The position numbers and the translations under genes are program-made. 64,000 nt of DNA, from the NCBI GenBank assembly GCA_001429555.1, contig LMSR01000019.1, forward strand, positions 186,068-250,067. Reading direction: 5' to 3'. Under the pieces are notes generated by a model, which saw nothing but the letters and a program-made list of their open reading frames with translations, was not told the DNA's origin and searched no databases. Positions 34,658-44,054 of the stretch are shown here, piece by piece (position 1 is the stretch's first letter; every line of letters begins with the position of its first letter). This DNA is from Nocardioides sp. Soil797 (GTDB lineage: Bacteria > Actinomycetota > Actinomycetes > Propionibacteriales > Nocardioidaceae).

Positions 34658-36697
34658 TCAACCGAGGTCGCGGAACGCCTTCTCGAGTACGTCGCTGCCG
34701 GCCAGCCGTCGCTCGGTGTGGTCGATGTGGTTCCACGTCGGCCAGTCGTAGGTCATCGAGACAGCCTCGTCGTCGACGACGATGTGCAGGCCCAACGACG
34801 TGATCTTCACCAGCTCGGCGGGCCTCCCGGTGCCGAGGGCCATGCGGGCGGACGGGTCGGCGAGGCCCAGCATCGGCCACGGGATGCGCAGTCGCACGGT
34901 GTCGCGCTCGGTCTGCCACGTCGATAGCGAGTCGAAGTCATCCGCTTCAGGGTCCCAGGAGCCCTCGACCAGGTTGCCGATGTCCTCGAGCTCGGCCGGC
35001 ACCCGCTTCCCGTCGACCACCAGCGAACGGTTCACGATCTGGCGGAACAGGTGCCAGCGTCGACCGGCGTCGGGGTAGTCGATCGCTTCGGTGGTGTAGA
35101 GCCGGATCGGCTCGAGCTCGGCGCGCACGTAGGCACGCGCCGTACCGGCCTCGGTGTCGACGACGATGCGGTGGTCCGGGCCGCCACCGGGCAGCGTGTC
35201 GACCAGCAGCTCCAGGCGCCTGGGCAGCCCGTCGCGGCCGGTGACGTCGAGGTTCAGGAAGGCCGCGTCGGCCTCGGCCAGCACGTATTTCACGGTCCCG
35301 GTCTCGGGAGTCAGCTCGCGCGCACTGTCGGGCACGCGGGCGCTGTCGGTGGCGATCACGCCGAACCACTGCTCGTTGGTGAGCGGGTCGTGCCACAACT
35401 GGCGACGCTCGGCGTCCTGGCTCTCCATGGTGTTCCAGGTGCGCTTGAACCACTCGTCGGTCCACGAGAACACGAACGCGCCACCCAGACCCTGGTCGTG
35501 GATCAGGTGCATCAGGTCGGCGTCGATCTGCATCGCCTCCTGCTCGCTGTGGTTTCCCTGGTCCCGGCCCAGCGCGCCACGGTGGGCCGAGCCGATTGAG
35601 GCGGGCACACCGAACTCGGTGACCAGCAGCGGCATGTGGGGCGCGAAGTGTTCCTTGAGCCGCACCAGGTAGCCGGCGTACGGATCGGGCTCGCCGCGCC
35701 ACGTCGTCTCCTGCAGCCCGGGCTCGTGGCGCAGGAAGTCGGGGTAGTAGGGGTAGGCGTGGAAGCTGGCGAAGGTGCCGCCGGGCCAGGCCTTCGTCGG
35801 CAGCACGTGATTGGCGTCGACGCCGACCAGGTCCTCCTCCTTGAGAGGCTCGTCGGGGTGCTCCAGCGGATCGGTGGTCGGCCAGTTCGCGAAGGCGATC
35901 GGGACCGAGACCCCACGCTCGGCCTCGGCCGCGGCCAGTCCGTCCATGTGCCGCGCGATCCAACGCTCCGTGGCGGTGGCGTCGTCGGTCGCGGCGAAGA
36001 AGTCGCCGGGAGCGTACGCCGCGTGCGCGTCGACCCGATTCGTGCGGCGGGTCGCTGCGGGGTCCCACTCCACACCGACGATCCAACTGATCAGCCACCG
36101 CGAGACGTCGGTGCTCCACGTCCCCGAGGCGTGCCCCGGCTGCTCGGGTCGAGTCAGGTCGCCGTGCACGGCGTCGGAGACATCGCGGAGCTCGTTGGTG
36201 AACGCCTCATCGACGGCGGGGGTGTAGAGGGTCCGGTCCTCCTCGACGTAGGACTCGTCGGGCAGGTAGACGCCCTGCACCAGGAAGAGCGGGGCATCGT
36301 CGTGGGCCTCGTTCCACCTGGCCAGCTCGTCGTAGAACGCCGGCGGGTGCAGGGTGTAGTTGCGGATCACCCGGATCCCCAGGTCGGCCATCTCCGCGAA
36401 CCAGCGGCGGTAGTCATCCGCAGTGAGGACGTCGATCTCGCCGGGCTGGTGCAGGGGCACCGTGCTACCCAGGTTGATGCCGGGCAGGAAGGTCTTGTCG
36501 CCCGAGGCGGTGTGCAGCCGGAATCCGTCGGCGTCGGACTCGGCCACCAGGTCGAGCCCGTTGACCACGGATGGCGTCGGCGACCAGGACACGGGCTTCT
36601 CCTTGTCTCCGTCGCCGCTGCAGGCGCTCAGCGTCGAGGCCATCAGCAGCATGGCCAGCAGCCCCATCAGGGGCCGGGACCGGTCGGCGTACTTCAT
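34658..36697 (-). CDS. TIM-barrel glycoside-hydrolase-like lipoprotein
   Basis: 679 residues. Lipoprotein signal with lipobox LSACSG at about residue 26. The middle part reads like a clan-A glycosidase barrel: FLPGINLGSTVPLHQPG, MADLGIRVIRNYTLHPPAFYDEL, a possible acid/base segment in WIVGVEWDP, and the probable nucleophile Glu in PLLVTEFGVPASIGSA, followed by GGAFVFSWTDEWFKRTW. A C-terminal beta-rich domain of about 230 residues follows. It presumably acts on an envelope or external glycan, but no substrate can be assigned. ATG overlaps the stop of the upstream M15 gene (ATGA), so the two are coupled. Confidence 0.7.
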   Translation of the reverse strand: MKYADRSRPLMGLLAMLLMASTLSACSGDGDKEKPVSWSPTPSVVNGLDLVAESDADGFRLHTASGDKTFLPGINLGSTVPLHQPGEIDVLTADDYRRWFAEMADLGIRVIRNYTLHPPAFYDELARWNEAHDDAPLFLVQGVYLPDESYVEEDRTLYTPAVDEAFTNELRDVSDAVHGDLTRPEQPGHASGTWSTDVSRWLISWIVGVEWDPAATRRTNRVDAHAAYAPGDFFAATDDATATERWIARHMDGLAAAEAERGVSVPIAFANWPTTDPLEHPDEPLKEEDLVGVDANHVLPTKAWPGGTFASFHAYPYYPDFLRHEPGLQETTWRGEPDPYAGYLVRLKEHFAPHMPLLVTEFGVPASIGSAHRGALGRDQGNHSEQEAMQIDADLMHLIHDQGLGGAFVFSWTDEWFKRTWNTMESQDAERRQLWHDPLTNEQWFGVIATDSARVPDSARELTPETGTVKYVLAEADAAFLNLDVTGRDGLPRRLELLVDTLPGGGPDHRIVVDTEAGTARAYVRAELEPIRLYTTEAIDYPDAGRRWHLFRQIVNRSLVVDGKRVPAELEDIGNLVEGSWDPEADDFDSLSTWQTERDTVRLRIPWPMLGLADPSARMALGTGRPAELVKITSLGLHIVVDDEAVSMTYDWPTWNHIDHTERRLAGSDVLEKAFRDLG

Positions 36698-37923
36698 CGG
36701 ACGTCGAGCACCTGGTTGAGCTCGAAGTGCATCGGGTCGGTGTAGTTCCAGTCGCCGCCCCACCCGAAGCCCCACTTCTTGAAGATCTGCACCACGGTGC
36801 GGTCCATCTGCCCGACGGTGCCGCGGCCGTTCTCGGCGGAGTTGATGTCGATCGCCATGCCGAAGGCGTGGTTGGACAACGAGTGAGATCCGGCGATGAA
36901 GCGTGGGTAGTAGCAGCCCGCAGTCTGGTAGACCTTGTCGGCCAGGCCCCGCTCGACCACCTCGGTCAGCGCCGCGCGCAGCTGGGACAGCATCACCTTG
37001 TGGCAGGTCACCCGGCCCAGGATCGGGACTTCCTCGGTGCGGATGTTCGCCGCGACCCAGCTCGCTTCCGGAATCACCCGACCGCCCTCGACGCGGTAGT
37101 TGTAGACACCGACCGCCGAACCGACCGAGTCGCCGGTGGGCACCGCAGTGAGGCGCGCGTCGGGGTCGAGGCCGTAGCGCGCGACGGCGTCGAGCATCTG
37201 GATGGAGACGTCCTCGTCGCCGATGATCTTCCTGATCGGCTTGCGCACCGTCTGTGGCGACTTGATGCCGGTGGCGATCACCATCGCATTGCCCTCGACC
37301 ATGTCGAGGGACTCCCCCCACTTGTCGTTGACCACCAGGTCGAGGCCCTGCGGCTGGTCGGCGTAGGCACCGATGTGGGCGGTCGGCGCGTCCTTGTCGG
37401 CACCGAGACGCACGAAGGACTGCGCGTCGGAGATCTGCTTGCCGAGCTTCTGGACGGTGGCGATCTCGCCGCCCGCGACCCGCGACCAGATCTCCTCCTC
37501 CTTGCCGGAGGTGGTGAAGCGACGGAAGCTGGCCGGCTCGACGGCAGCGAGGGTGACCACGCGGTTCTGGATCGGCACGGAGGCCATCGAGAACTGCTCG
37601 GCGGCCTCGACGCCCTTGAGGCCCTTGATCTGCTCGACCATCTCGTCGGAGAGCGGCTTGGTGCTGTAGACGAGGATGTCGGCGATCTCGAGGGAGTCCT
37701 CGAGCGGGCCGGGCGGGTCGACGGCGTGGTCGGGGTCGGCGACGGGGTAGTCCTGGCTCGGGCTGGTGCTCTCGCTGGGGCTCTCGCTGGTGTCGGACGA
37801 GGACGAGCCCGTCGCGCTCGCGTCGTCCTTCTTGTTCGCGTCCTTGTCGCCACACGCCGCCGCCATCGTCAGGGCGCACGTCATCACCAGTGCTGCGGCC
37901 AGTGCGCGACGTCGAACGAACAT
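36694..37923 (-). CDS. M15-family D,D-carboxypeptidase-like lipoprotein
   Basis: 409 residues. Lipobox AAACGD, then a Ser/Pro/Asp linker, an N-terminal domain of unknown fold, and a C-terminal M15/VanY zinc domain: His and Asp ligands in SLSNHAFGMAIDINSAENG, last His in WNYTDPMHFELNQ. Such enzymes trim D-Ala or cleave peptide stems in peptidoglycan. Coupled by a 4-bp overlap to the glycosidase-like lipoprotein, so the pair may act together at the wall (inference). The N-terminal segment (VYSTKPLSDEMVEQIKGLKGVEAAEQ) resembles MacB/FtsX-type extracytoplasmic folds. Confidence 0.82.
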   Translation of the reverse strand: MFVRRRALAAALVMTCALTMAAACGDKDANKKDDASATGSSSSDTSESPSESTSPSQDYPVADPDHAVDPPGPLEDSLEIADILVYSTKPLSDEMVEQIKGLKGVEAAEQFSMASVPIQNRVVTLAAVEPASFRRFTTSGKEEEIWSRVAGGEIATVQKLGKQISDAQSFVRLGADKDAPTAHIGAYADQPQGLDLVVNDKWGESLDMVEGNAMVIATGIKSPQTVRKPIRKIIGDEDVSIQMLDAVARYGLDPDARLTAVPTGDSVGSAVGVYNYRVEGGRVIPEASWVAANIRTEEVPILGRVTCHKVMLSQLRAALTEVVERGLADKVYQTAGCYYPRFIAGSHSLSNHAFGMAIDINSAENGRGTVGQMDRTVVQIFKKWGFGWGGDWNYTDPMHFELNQVLDVR

Positions 37924-37997
37924 GTGGTGGGCCCCTCCCCGAACACGGAAATCCTAAGGGGTCGGGGGTTGCCACCGGGCCCGAACCTCCGGTGTCA

Positions 37998-38045
37998 CAA
38001 CGTCATACGTCTCGGTGGCTCGAGCGACCACACCGGATGACGTTG
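37998..38045 (-). terminator. candidate terminator after etfA
   Basis: Inverted 9-bp arms CAACGTCAT/ATGACGTTG with an inner CACCGG-containing loop region, starting 10 bp past the etfA stop. Confidence 0.4.
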
Positions 38046-38054
38046 CGGGACGGG

Positions 38055-39023
38055 TCAGGCGCGGCGGCGGATCTCCTCGACGATCGCGGGCACCACCTCG
38101 TGCATGTCGCCGACCACGGCGTAGGTCGCCTTGGTCATCATCGGCGCCTCGGCGTCGGTGTTGATCGCGAGGATGGTCTTCGAGCTGGCACAGCCGGCCC
38201 AGTGCTGGATGGCGCCACTGATCCCACACGGCACGTAGAGGTCGGGCGCGATCCGGCTGCCGGTCTGGCCCACCTGCTCGTGGTGCGGACGCCAACCCAG
38301 ACTGGTGACCACCCGGGAGACACCGAGCTGCCCGCCGAGCAGCTCGGCCAGCTCGCTCACCGCGCCGAAACCCTCGGGTCCACCGGCTCCACGCCCGGCA
38401 CCGACCACGACGCGCGCCGACTTCAGGTCGCCGGACTCGTCGGGTGCGCCCGGCTCGGTCGACACCACGCGAGCGACCAGGTCTGCCTCCGTCAGCGTGG
38501 GGGCGAGCTCCTCGACGGTGGGCTCCGTGGCGCTGTCGGCGGGTGTGGCCTCGACCGCGTGACCGGCCACGCTGAACACCGCGGGACGCTGCGTCAGCTG
38601 CATCTCCTCCAGCGCCAGGCCGCCCGCCACCTGCCGGGTCACCACCAACGGGGACAGCCCGTCGAAGGCCACCGCGTTCGCCGCCATGGGTACGTCGAGG
38701 CGCGCGGCGACGTGGGCCAGCACCTCGTTGCCGCGAGGGGTGCCGGCGGCGGTGACCACCACGGCACCTGCCCGGTCGCGGGCCTCGATCAGGGCCGCCG
38801 CCCAGGCGGCCGCGGCGTACGACGCGAACCCCTCGCCGCCAGCGGTGTACAGGGTGGAGATGCCGTGCTTGCCCAGCTCGTCGAGGTCGGGCCGCGCCCC
38901 GACCACGAGAGCGTGCACCGGGACCCCGCCTCCCTCGGCGGCCAGGTCACGGGCGAAGCGGAGCGTCTCGAGTGAGGTGTCGGTGACGCCCTCCGCGCCC
39001 GTCTCGATCAGGACGACGATCAT
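38055..39023 (-). CDS. etfA: electron transfer flavoprotein alpha subunit
   Basis: 322 residues. The C-terminal FAD domain shows SARVVVGAGRGAGGPEGF, GWRPHHEQVGQTGSRIAPDLYVPCGISGAIQHW and ILAINTDAEAPMMTKATYAVVGD. It is divergent from housekeeping EtfA (RPHHEQVGQTGS rather than the usual WVGQTGK layout), which fits a dedicated partner of an amine dehydrogenase. It passes electrons from the adjacent flavoprotein toward ETF:quinone oxidoreductase, not encoded here. ATG overlaps the etfB stop by 4 bp. Confidence 0.92.
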   Translation of the reverse strand: MIVVLIETGAEGVTDTSLETLRFARDLAAEGGGVPVHALVVGARPDLDELGKHGISTLYTAGGEGFASYAAAAWAAALIEARDRAGAVVVTAAGTPRGNEVLAHVAARLDVPMAANAVAFDGLSPLVVTRQVAGGLALEEMQLTQRPAVFSVAGHAVEATPADSATEPTVEELAPTLTEADLVARVVSTEPGAPDESGDLKSARVVVGAGRGAGGPEGFGAVSELAELLGGQLGVSRVVTSLGWRPHHEQVGQTGSRIAPDLYVPCGISGAIQHWAGCASSKTILAINTDAEAPMMTKATYAVVGDMHEVVPAIVEEIRRRA

Positions 39024-39793
39024 CGGAGGACCCCCAGGGACTGGAAGAGGTCGACGACGGCGGGAGCAGCCTCCGGGCCCTCGCCCAGCACCTGCACGCT
39101 CGAGGGAGTCGGCGGGGGCAGGGTCAGCCGGACCCTGCCCGACCCCACCGGAGCGCGCGAGGGCTGCCGCATCTCGATCTCCACCTTCTTCGCGCCCATC
39201 CGCCCCTTGATCGTCGGATAGCGCGGCGACACCCCACCCTCGCTGACCGCCACCACGGCCGGAAGCGGCAGGTCGAAGGTCTCCCGGCCACCGTCCGGGG
39301 CGTCCCCGTGGGCGATCGCCCGCCCGTCCTGGATCGAGACCGTCCTGATGCCCGTCACCACCGGACGCCCGAGGGCGTGGGCCAACCGCACCGGCACCTG
39401 GAAGTCACCGGTGTCGGCGGCGTCGTTGCCGAGCAGCACTAGGTCATGGGTGCGGCCCGCTTCGGCATGCGCACGGACCACCTCGGCGATCTCGTGGGCG
39501 ATGTCGGACGGCCCGAAGTCACGCAGGTCGGTCTCGACCAAGGTCGCCGCACCGGCCCCCACCGCGAGTGCGCTGCGCAGCTGCTCGACCGTCTCGGCCG
39601 CCCCGATCGAGACCAGGCTGACCGTGCCTCCGTCTGCCTCCACGAGCTGCGCGGCCAGCTCGACCGCACAGTTCTCGTGCTCACTGAGCGTGGAGCCGAC
39701 GTAGCGCGCGTCGACCGCCTGGGCGTCGTCGGTCAGCAGCACCTGCCCCGACGAGTCGGGCACCCGCTTCACGCAGACCAGCACGTCGACCAT
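39020..39793 (-). CDS. etfB: electron transfer flavoprotein beta subunit
   Basis: 257 residues. Family features: VLVCVKRVPDSSGQV at the N-terminus, YVGSTLSEHENCAVELAAQL, LLGNDAADTGDFQVPVRLAHALGRPVVTGI (AMP-binding loop), and a recognition-loop region PTIKGRMGAKKVEIEMR. Forms a heterodimer with the next gene's product. Start ATG shares one base with the stop of the dehydrogenase gene (TGATG), making a tightly coupled three-gene unit. Confidence 0.92.
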   Translation of the reverse strand: MVDVLVCVKRVPDSSGQVLLTDDAQAVDARYVGSTLSEHENCAVELAAQLVEADGGTVSLVSIGAAETVEQLRSALAVGAGAATLVETDLRDFGPSDIAHEIAEVVRAHAEAGRTHDLVLLGNDAADTGDFQVPVRLAHALGRPVVTGIRTVSIQDGRAIAHGDAPDGGRETFDLPLPAVVAVSEGGVSPRYPTIKGRMGAKKVEIEMRQPSRAPVGSGRVRLTLPPPTPSSVQVLGEGPEAAPAVVDLFQSLGVLR

Positions 39794-42306
39794 CAGCGGA
39801 TCCGGGCGTTGTCGGGGTCGAGCAACGGCGTGCTGTCGACCGACTCGACGGTCACGGGGTAGAGCTCCTCCATGTAGGAGACCGCGAGCTGGTTCCCGAG
39901 TGTGGCCTGATCGGGTGGCAGGTAGGCCATCAGCACGTGCTTGCCGAGGGTGGGTGCCGACCCGGCACTGGTCACGTAGGGGTGGTGTCCGTGGCCGTCG
40001 GTGAGGGTGCCGCCGTCGCCGGTCAGGACCGGCTCGCCGCCGAGCATGTAGCGCTTCATGCCGGACGCGGAGGTGTGGTCGTCGACCGTCATGGTGCAGA
40101 GCACCGTCTTCGGCTCCTCCTCGCGCTGCTTCACGTAGGCCTCGCGACCGATGAAGTCGGCCTGCTTCACCTTGGGCCGCTGCATGGACGCCTCGACGAT
40201 GCTGCGCTCCGCGTCGAGCTCGAAGCCGAACGCGCGGTAGCCCTTCTCGATCCGACCGGTCGTGCCGTAGACCCCGATGCCGACCGGTACGGCGCCATCG
40301 GGCTCGCCCGCTTCGTGCAGCAGCGACCAGAGCCGAGCGCCCTCCTCCATCGGGACGTAGAGCTCCCAGCCGAGCTCACCCACGTAGGAGATGCGCGAGG
40401 CCAGCACCCCGAGGTTCCCGACCTCGATGTTGCGGCAGCTGAGGAAGCCGAAGCCGCCGTCGCTGATGTCGTCGTCGGTCAGTCGACCGAGGATGTCGCG
40501 GGCCTTCGGCCCCCAGAGCCCGATCGTGGAGTACGCCGACGTCACGTCGACCACCGCGGCTCCGCCGTCGGCCGGCATCCGGTCCGCGAACCACTTCTTG
40601 TCCGCCATGCCGTGGGCACCGCCGGTGACGACCCGGTAGTGGTCGTGGGCCAGTCGCATCACGGTCAGGTCGGACTTGAAGCCGCCGCGCTCGTCGATCA
40701 CCGGGGTGTAGATCACCTTGCCCGGTGCCACGTCGGCCTGCGCCACGACGATGCGTTGCACGGCGTCCATGGCACGCGGCCCGACGACGTCGAAGATCGC
40801 GAACGCGGTCAGGTCGACGATGCCGGCGCGCTCGCGCATCGCCAGGTGCTCGGCGTTGATGATCGGCGACCACCAGCGGCTGTCCCACTCGTGCTCGCGC
40901 GGCATCACCCGGTCGCCGTACTCGCCCAGGAGCGCCTCGTTGCCGTCGTACCAGTGCGGTCGCTCCCAGCCGACCGTCTCGAAGAAGCGAGCGCCCTGTT
41001 CGGTCTGGCGGGTGTGCATCGGGGCCAGCCGCTTGCCGCGCTCGCCCTCCCACTGCTCGCCGGGGTGGACGATGCCGTAGGTCTTGATGAACGCCTCGGA
41101 GGTGCGCGCCTTCACGTGGGACCTGGTGCGTTGGTGGGGGTAGAAGCGGGCGATGTCGCTGTGGTGCACGTCGATCTCGGAGCTGCCGTGCGTCATCCAC
41201 TCGGCGACCGCCCGGCCCACGCCGGGGCCCTCCTTGATCCAGACCGCAGCGGCCGACCAGAGGCCCTTCACCTCCGAGGTCTCGCCGAGGATCGGCGCCC
41301 CGTCGGGGGTGAGCGAGAGGAGCCCGTTGATCGCGTAGCGGATCTCGGCGCCGTCGGCACCCAACGCGTCGGGCATGAGCTCGAAAGCCTGCTCCAGCTG
41401 AGGATCGAAGTCCTCCTGGGTGAAGGGCATCTCGGTGGGCGAGAGCTTGGCCTGGTCGATGGACGGGATCTCGTCGGGCTCGTGCAGGATCGCGCGGTGG
41501 GCGTAGGAGCCGACCTCCATGTCGGCGCCGTGCTGGCGCTCGTAGCAGAAGGTGTCCATGTCGCGCACGATCGGGAAGCTGATCTCCCCGGGCCGCTCGG
41601 CCAACTGTGGGATCGGGCCGACCGAGATCATCTGGTGCACGGCCGGGGTGAGCGGAATGGCCGCGCCGGCCATCTTGGCGATCCGCGGACTCCACACGCC
41701 GCAGGCGACCACGACGGTCTCGGCCTCGATGGTGCCGCCGGAAGTCTCGACGGCGCTGATTCGCCCGTCGGTGACCACCAGGTCGGTGACCTCGACGTTG
41801 GGTACGACGGTGAGTGCACCCAGCTCCAGAGCCTTCTCGCGCATGATCGTGCCGGCCCGGAGCGAGTCGACGACGCCGACGGACGGCGTCCAGAAGGCGC
41901 CGACGATGTCGTCGGTCTCGATGAAGGGGATCTTCTCCTTCACGTGCTCGGGGCCGACCAGCTCGGCCTCGATGCCCCACGCCCTGGCGCTGGACATCCG
42001 GCGGCGCAGCTCCTCCATGCGCTCCTCGGTGCGGGCGATCTCGTAGCCGCCCGACTGGGTGAAGACATCCATCTCCTTGTACTGCCGGACCGAGTCCAGC
42101 GTGAGATCGGTGATCTCGCGGGAGTGGTCGACCGGGAAGATGAAGTTGGAGGCGTGGCCGGTGGAGCCGCCCGGGTTCGGCAGGGCGCCCTTGTCGATCT
42201 GCACGATGTCGCGCCAGCCGAGCCGGGCGAGGTGGTGCACGAGGCTGTTGCCCACGATGCCGGCGCCGATCACCACGACGCGTGCGCTGCCCGGAACCTC
42301 TGCCAT
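39793..42306 (-). CDS. dimethylglycine/sarcosine dehydrogenase-like flavoprotein with folate (GcvT) domain
   Basis: 837 residues. N-terminal FAD domain with VVVIGAGIVGNSLVHHLARLGW, GGSTGHASNF (position of the covalent FAD-linkage loop in this family), and EAETVVVACGVWSPRIAKMAG. C-terminal GcvT-like tetrahydrofolate domain from about residue 440 (RAGIVDLTAFAIFDVVGP, GELGWELYVPMEEG, GYRAFGFELD). It would oxidise N-methyl groups of dimethylglycine or sarcosine and hand formaldehyde to THF as methylene-THF. Since etfB and etfA follow, the acceptor is ETF rather than oxygen. Start ATG at 42306 lies 46 bp after the GTTGCG palindrome. Confidence 0.88.
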   Translation of the reverse strand: MAEVPGSARVVVIGAGIVGNSLVHHLARLGWRDIVQIDKGALPNPGGSTGHASNFIFPVDHSREITDLTLDSVRQYKEMDVFTQSGGYEIARTEERMEELRRRMSSARAWGIEAELVGPEHVKEKIPFIETDDIVGAFWTPSVGVVDSLRAGTIMREKALELGALTVVPNVEVTDLVVTDGRISAVETSGGTIEAETVVVACGVWSPRIAKMAGAAIPLTPAVHQMISVGPIPQLAERPGEISFPIVRDMDTFCYERQHGADMEVGSYAHRAILHEPDEIPSIDQAKLSPTEMPFTQEDFDPQLEQAFELMPDALGADGAEIRYAINGLLSLTPDGAPILGETSEVKGLWSAAAVWIKEGPGVGRAVAEWMTHGSSEIDVHHSDIARFYPHQRTRSHVKARTSEAFIKTYGIVHPGEQWEGERGKRLAPMHTRQTEQGARFFETVGWERPHWYDGNEALLGEYGDRVMPREHEWDSRWWSPIINAEHLAMRERAGIVDLTAFAIFDVVGPRAMDAVQRIVVAQADVAPGKVIYTPVIDERGGFKSDLTVMRLAHDHYRVVTGGAHGMADKKWFADRMPADGGAAVVDVTSAYSTIGLWGPKARDILGRLTDDDISDGGFGFLSCRNIEVGNLGVLASRISYVGELGWELYVPMEEGARLWSLLHEAGEPDGAVPVGIGVYGTTGRIEKGYRAFGFELDAERSIVEASMQRPKVKQADFIGREAYVKQREEEPKTVLCTMTVDDHTSASGMKRYMLGGEPVLTGDGGTLTDGHGHHPYVTSAGSAPTLGKHVLMAYLPPDQATLGNQLAVSYMEELYPVTVESVDSTPLLDPDNARIR

Positions 42307-42608
42307 GAGTCCACCTCTGTTCGTGACGTACTGTCTGACGTGACACCGCTTGTTGCGTATGGCGCAACGCCATGCATATTGCGGAACACGGCAAGCGTCC
42401 GCCCCGGGGACGGTCCGTGTCAAGAGCCGACACCTGCGAGGCATGAGCGGGTTCGATGAAGAAGCTCGTGCAGACGTTGAACTGTCAGCTCAGCCACCGT
42501 CCGCATCAACGGCTGTTCGCGATACGACGTCTCTCGGTTGACGCCACGGGCTCGCTGGCAGAGTGGGGCGCAGTTCAATGCGCCGCGAGTTCGGTGCGCT
42601 GCAGACAG
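42307..42608. other. 302-bp intergenic region with operator
   Basis: Separates the dehydrogenase-etf unit from a small gene. The only clear element is the palindrome at 42352-42368; the rest is less GC-rich than the coding DNA, and no RNA gene or further repeat is visible. Confidence 0.6.
42352..42368. promoter_or_regulatory. operator-like palindrome, GTTGCG family, dehydrogenase promoter
   Basis: GTTGCGTATGGCGCAAC: perfect 6-bp arms with a 5-bp centre. A 17-bp site of the same form precedes betB, and half-sites lie between iclR and purU, so one regulator may control all (see 50478-50494). Confidence 0.65.
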
Positions 42609-42836
42609 TCAGTCGAGATGGCCGGTTTCCGGATTCACGTTGCTCATGAATTCCCGGATCATTCGCTCTACCTGGTCACGCGATAGGACAGCTTCGGCAT
42701 CGCTTAAGAGAGACGCAAATCCGTAGCCGGGCGCGACGCCTGTCAGCCACGTAAAGTCATACTGGCCCGCGCGGACTGTGACCTGCCAACGTTCGCCGTC
42801 GACCGTCAGTTGATTGGGGAGACCACTACTCTCCAT
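42609..42836 (-). CDS. small hypothetical protein
   Basis: 75 residues with a non-random composition: LTVDGERWQVTVRAGQYDFTWL, then GYGFASLLSDAEAVLS and a C-terminal helix QVERMIREFMSNVNPETGHLD. The strand-turn-strand start and helix end suggest a small folded domain, not export. ATG has GGAG about 7 nt upstream. No conserved partner is visible; it sits between the transporter terminator and the dehydrogenase operator. Identity unknown. Confidence 0.55.
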   Translation of the reverse strand: MESSGLPNQLTVDGERWQVTVRAGQYDFTWLTGVAPGYGFASLLSDAEAVLSRDQVERMIREFMSNVNPETGHLD

Positions 42837-42955
42837 GGGAACTCCGCGATTAGTAGCAGTTCAGGGTCCGACCGGCAGTGTATCCGGCACCGCTCAGTTT
42901 GGGACTACTCGCTTGCACTTCCAATTCGAGTAGATGTTTCGGATATCGGTGCGCC

Positions 42956-43000
42956 GAGTCGGCACGTGTTCACGCACGTGGCGTGAACTCGTGCCGACTC
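42956..43000 (-). terminator. strong hairpin ending the bet-transporter operon
   Basis: 20-bp arms (GAGTCGGCACGTGTTCACGC and inverse) with one mismatch and a 5-nt loop ACGTG, starting 14 bp past the stop of the binding-protein gene. The GGCACGTG part echoes the family 3 repeats. Confidence 0.75.
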
Positions 43001-43014
43001 GGGCTGGGCTCAGC

Positions 43015-44007
43015 TCACTTGCCCAACCAGGCATCCACCTTGTCGGGGTTCTCGTCGATCCACTTCTTCGCGGCGTCCTCCGGCTTCATCTTGTCGTCGG
43101 CGATGTACTTGGCGACCAGGTTCTGGTCCTCGTTGGTCCAGGTGAAGTTCTTCACCAGGTCCACCATCGCGCCACCGTCGTCGGCCCAGGTCGAGGAGAC
43201 GACCTTCTTCAGCTCGGTCTCCGGGTAGTCGCAGGCAACCTTGGCCGGGTCGTCCTGGCAACCGTCCTTGTACGGCGGCAACGAGACCTTCTCCAACGGG
43301 ATCTCCGCCAGCAGCCACTGCGGGTCGTAGAAGTAGCCGATCAGCCACTCCTTGTTCTTCTCGGCCTTCTGGAAGGCGGTGATGCTGGCTGCCTCACCGC
43401 CGGAGAAGACCACCTTGAAGTCGAGATCCAGGTTGGCCACGATCGCCTCGTCGAACTGGACGTACGACGGGTCGGAGCCGAGGAACTGCCCCTGCCCGCC
43501 CGACTCGGACGTCTTGAACTTGTCGGCGTACTTGTTGAGGTTCTTGTAGTCGAGGATGTCGGGGTGCGCCTTGGCCAACCACGGCGGCACGTACCAACCG
43601 ATGATGCCGATGTTGCCGGTCGGACCGAAGTCCTCTGCCGAGCCGTCACCGCTGTCCGCGAAGTACTGCTTCTCGAGGGCGGGGTGGCCCCAGTCCTCGA
43701 TGACCACGTCGACGCCACCGCTCTTGAACTCCTGCCAGGAGACGTCCTCCTTCAGGTCCTTGTAGTTGACCTTGCAGCCCAGCTCCTGCTCGGCGATGGT
43801 GCCGACCACGTAGGCATCGGCCGCCATGCCCACCCACGGGTTGACGGCCATGTTGAGCTCGCCGTCACCACCGCAGTTGGCCTGCGACTCCTTGTTGGCG
43901 TCGGTCTTCTTGTCGATCGACGAATCTCCACCACATCCGGCGAGGACGAGGGCCAGGCACGCCGACACTCCCAGGAGCTGGACGCCCCTGCTCCATCTGT
44001 TCTTCAT
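43015..44007 (-). CDS. glycine betaine/choline ABC transporter substrate-binding lipoprotein
   Basis: 330 residues. Lipobox LAGCGG at about residue 24, then an OpuAC/ProX-type domain: ELNMAVNPWVGMAADAYVVGTI, VDVVIEDWGHPALE and IGIIGWYVPPWLAKAHPD, with several Trp residues of the kind that form the cation-pi cage for quaternary amines. Last gene of the bet-transporter operon. ATG at 44007 has GAAGGAG at good distance; an ATG 15 bp upstream is less likely. Exact ligand (choline, betaine or another) is not settled by sequence. Confidence 0.87.
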   Translation of the reverse strand: MKNRWSRGVQLLGVSACLALVLAGCGGDSSIDKKTDANKESQANCGGDGELNMAVNPWVGMAADAYVVGTIAEQELGCKVNYKDLKEDVSWQEFKSGGVDVVIEDWGHPALEKQYFADSGDGSAEDFGPTGNIGIIGWYVPPWLAKAHPDILDYKNLNKYADKFKTSESGGQGQFLGSDPSYVQFDEAIVANLDLDFKVVFSGGEAASITAFQKAEKNKEWLIGYFYDPQWLLAEIPLEKVSLPPYKDGCQDDPAKVACDYPETELKKVVSSTWADDGGAMVDLVKNFTWTNEDQNLVAKYIADDKMKPEDAAKKWIDENPDKVDAWLGK

Positions 44008-44054
44008 CTGGATCTCCTTCATCTCATGGCCGCTGTTCGGTGGCCGTTGTCGCT

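Noticed and set aside
39937..42459. 840-codon plus-strand frame over the dehydrogenase gene
   Set aside because: Antisense shadow of a flavoprotein with full FAD and GcvT motifs.
42369..42608. Small RNA or tRNA gene in the dehydrogenase-side spacer
   Set aside because: No cloverleaf, CCA end or strong hairpin recognised by eye.
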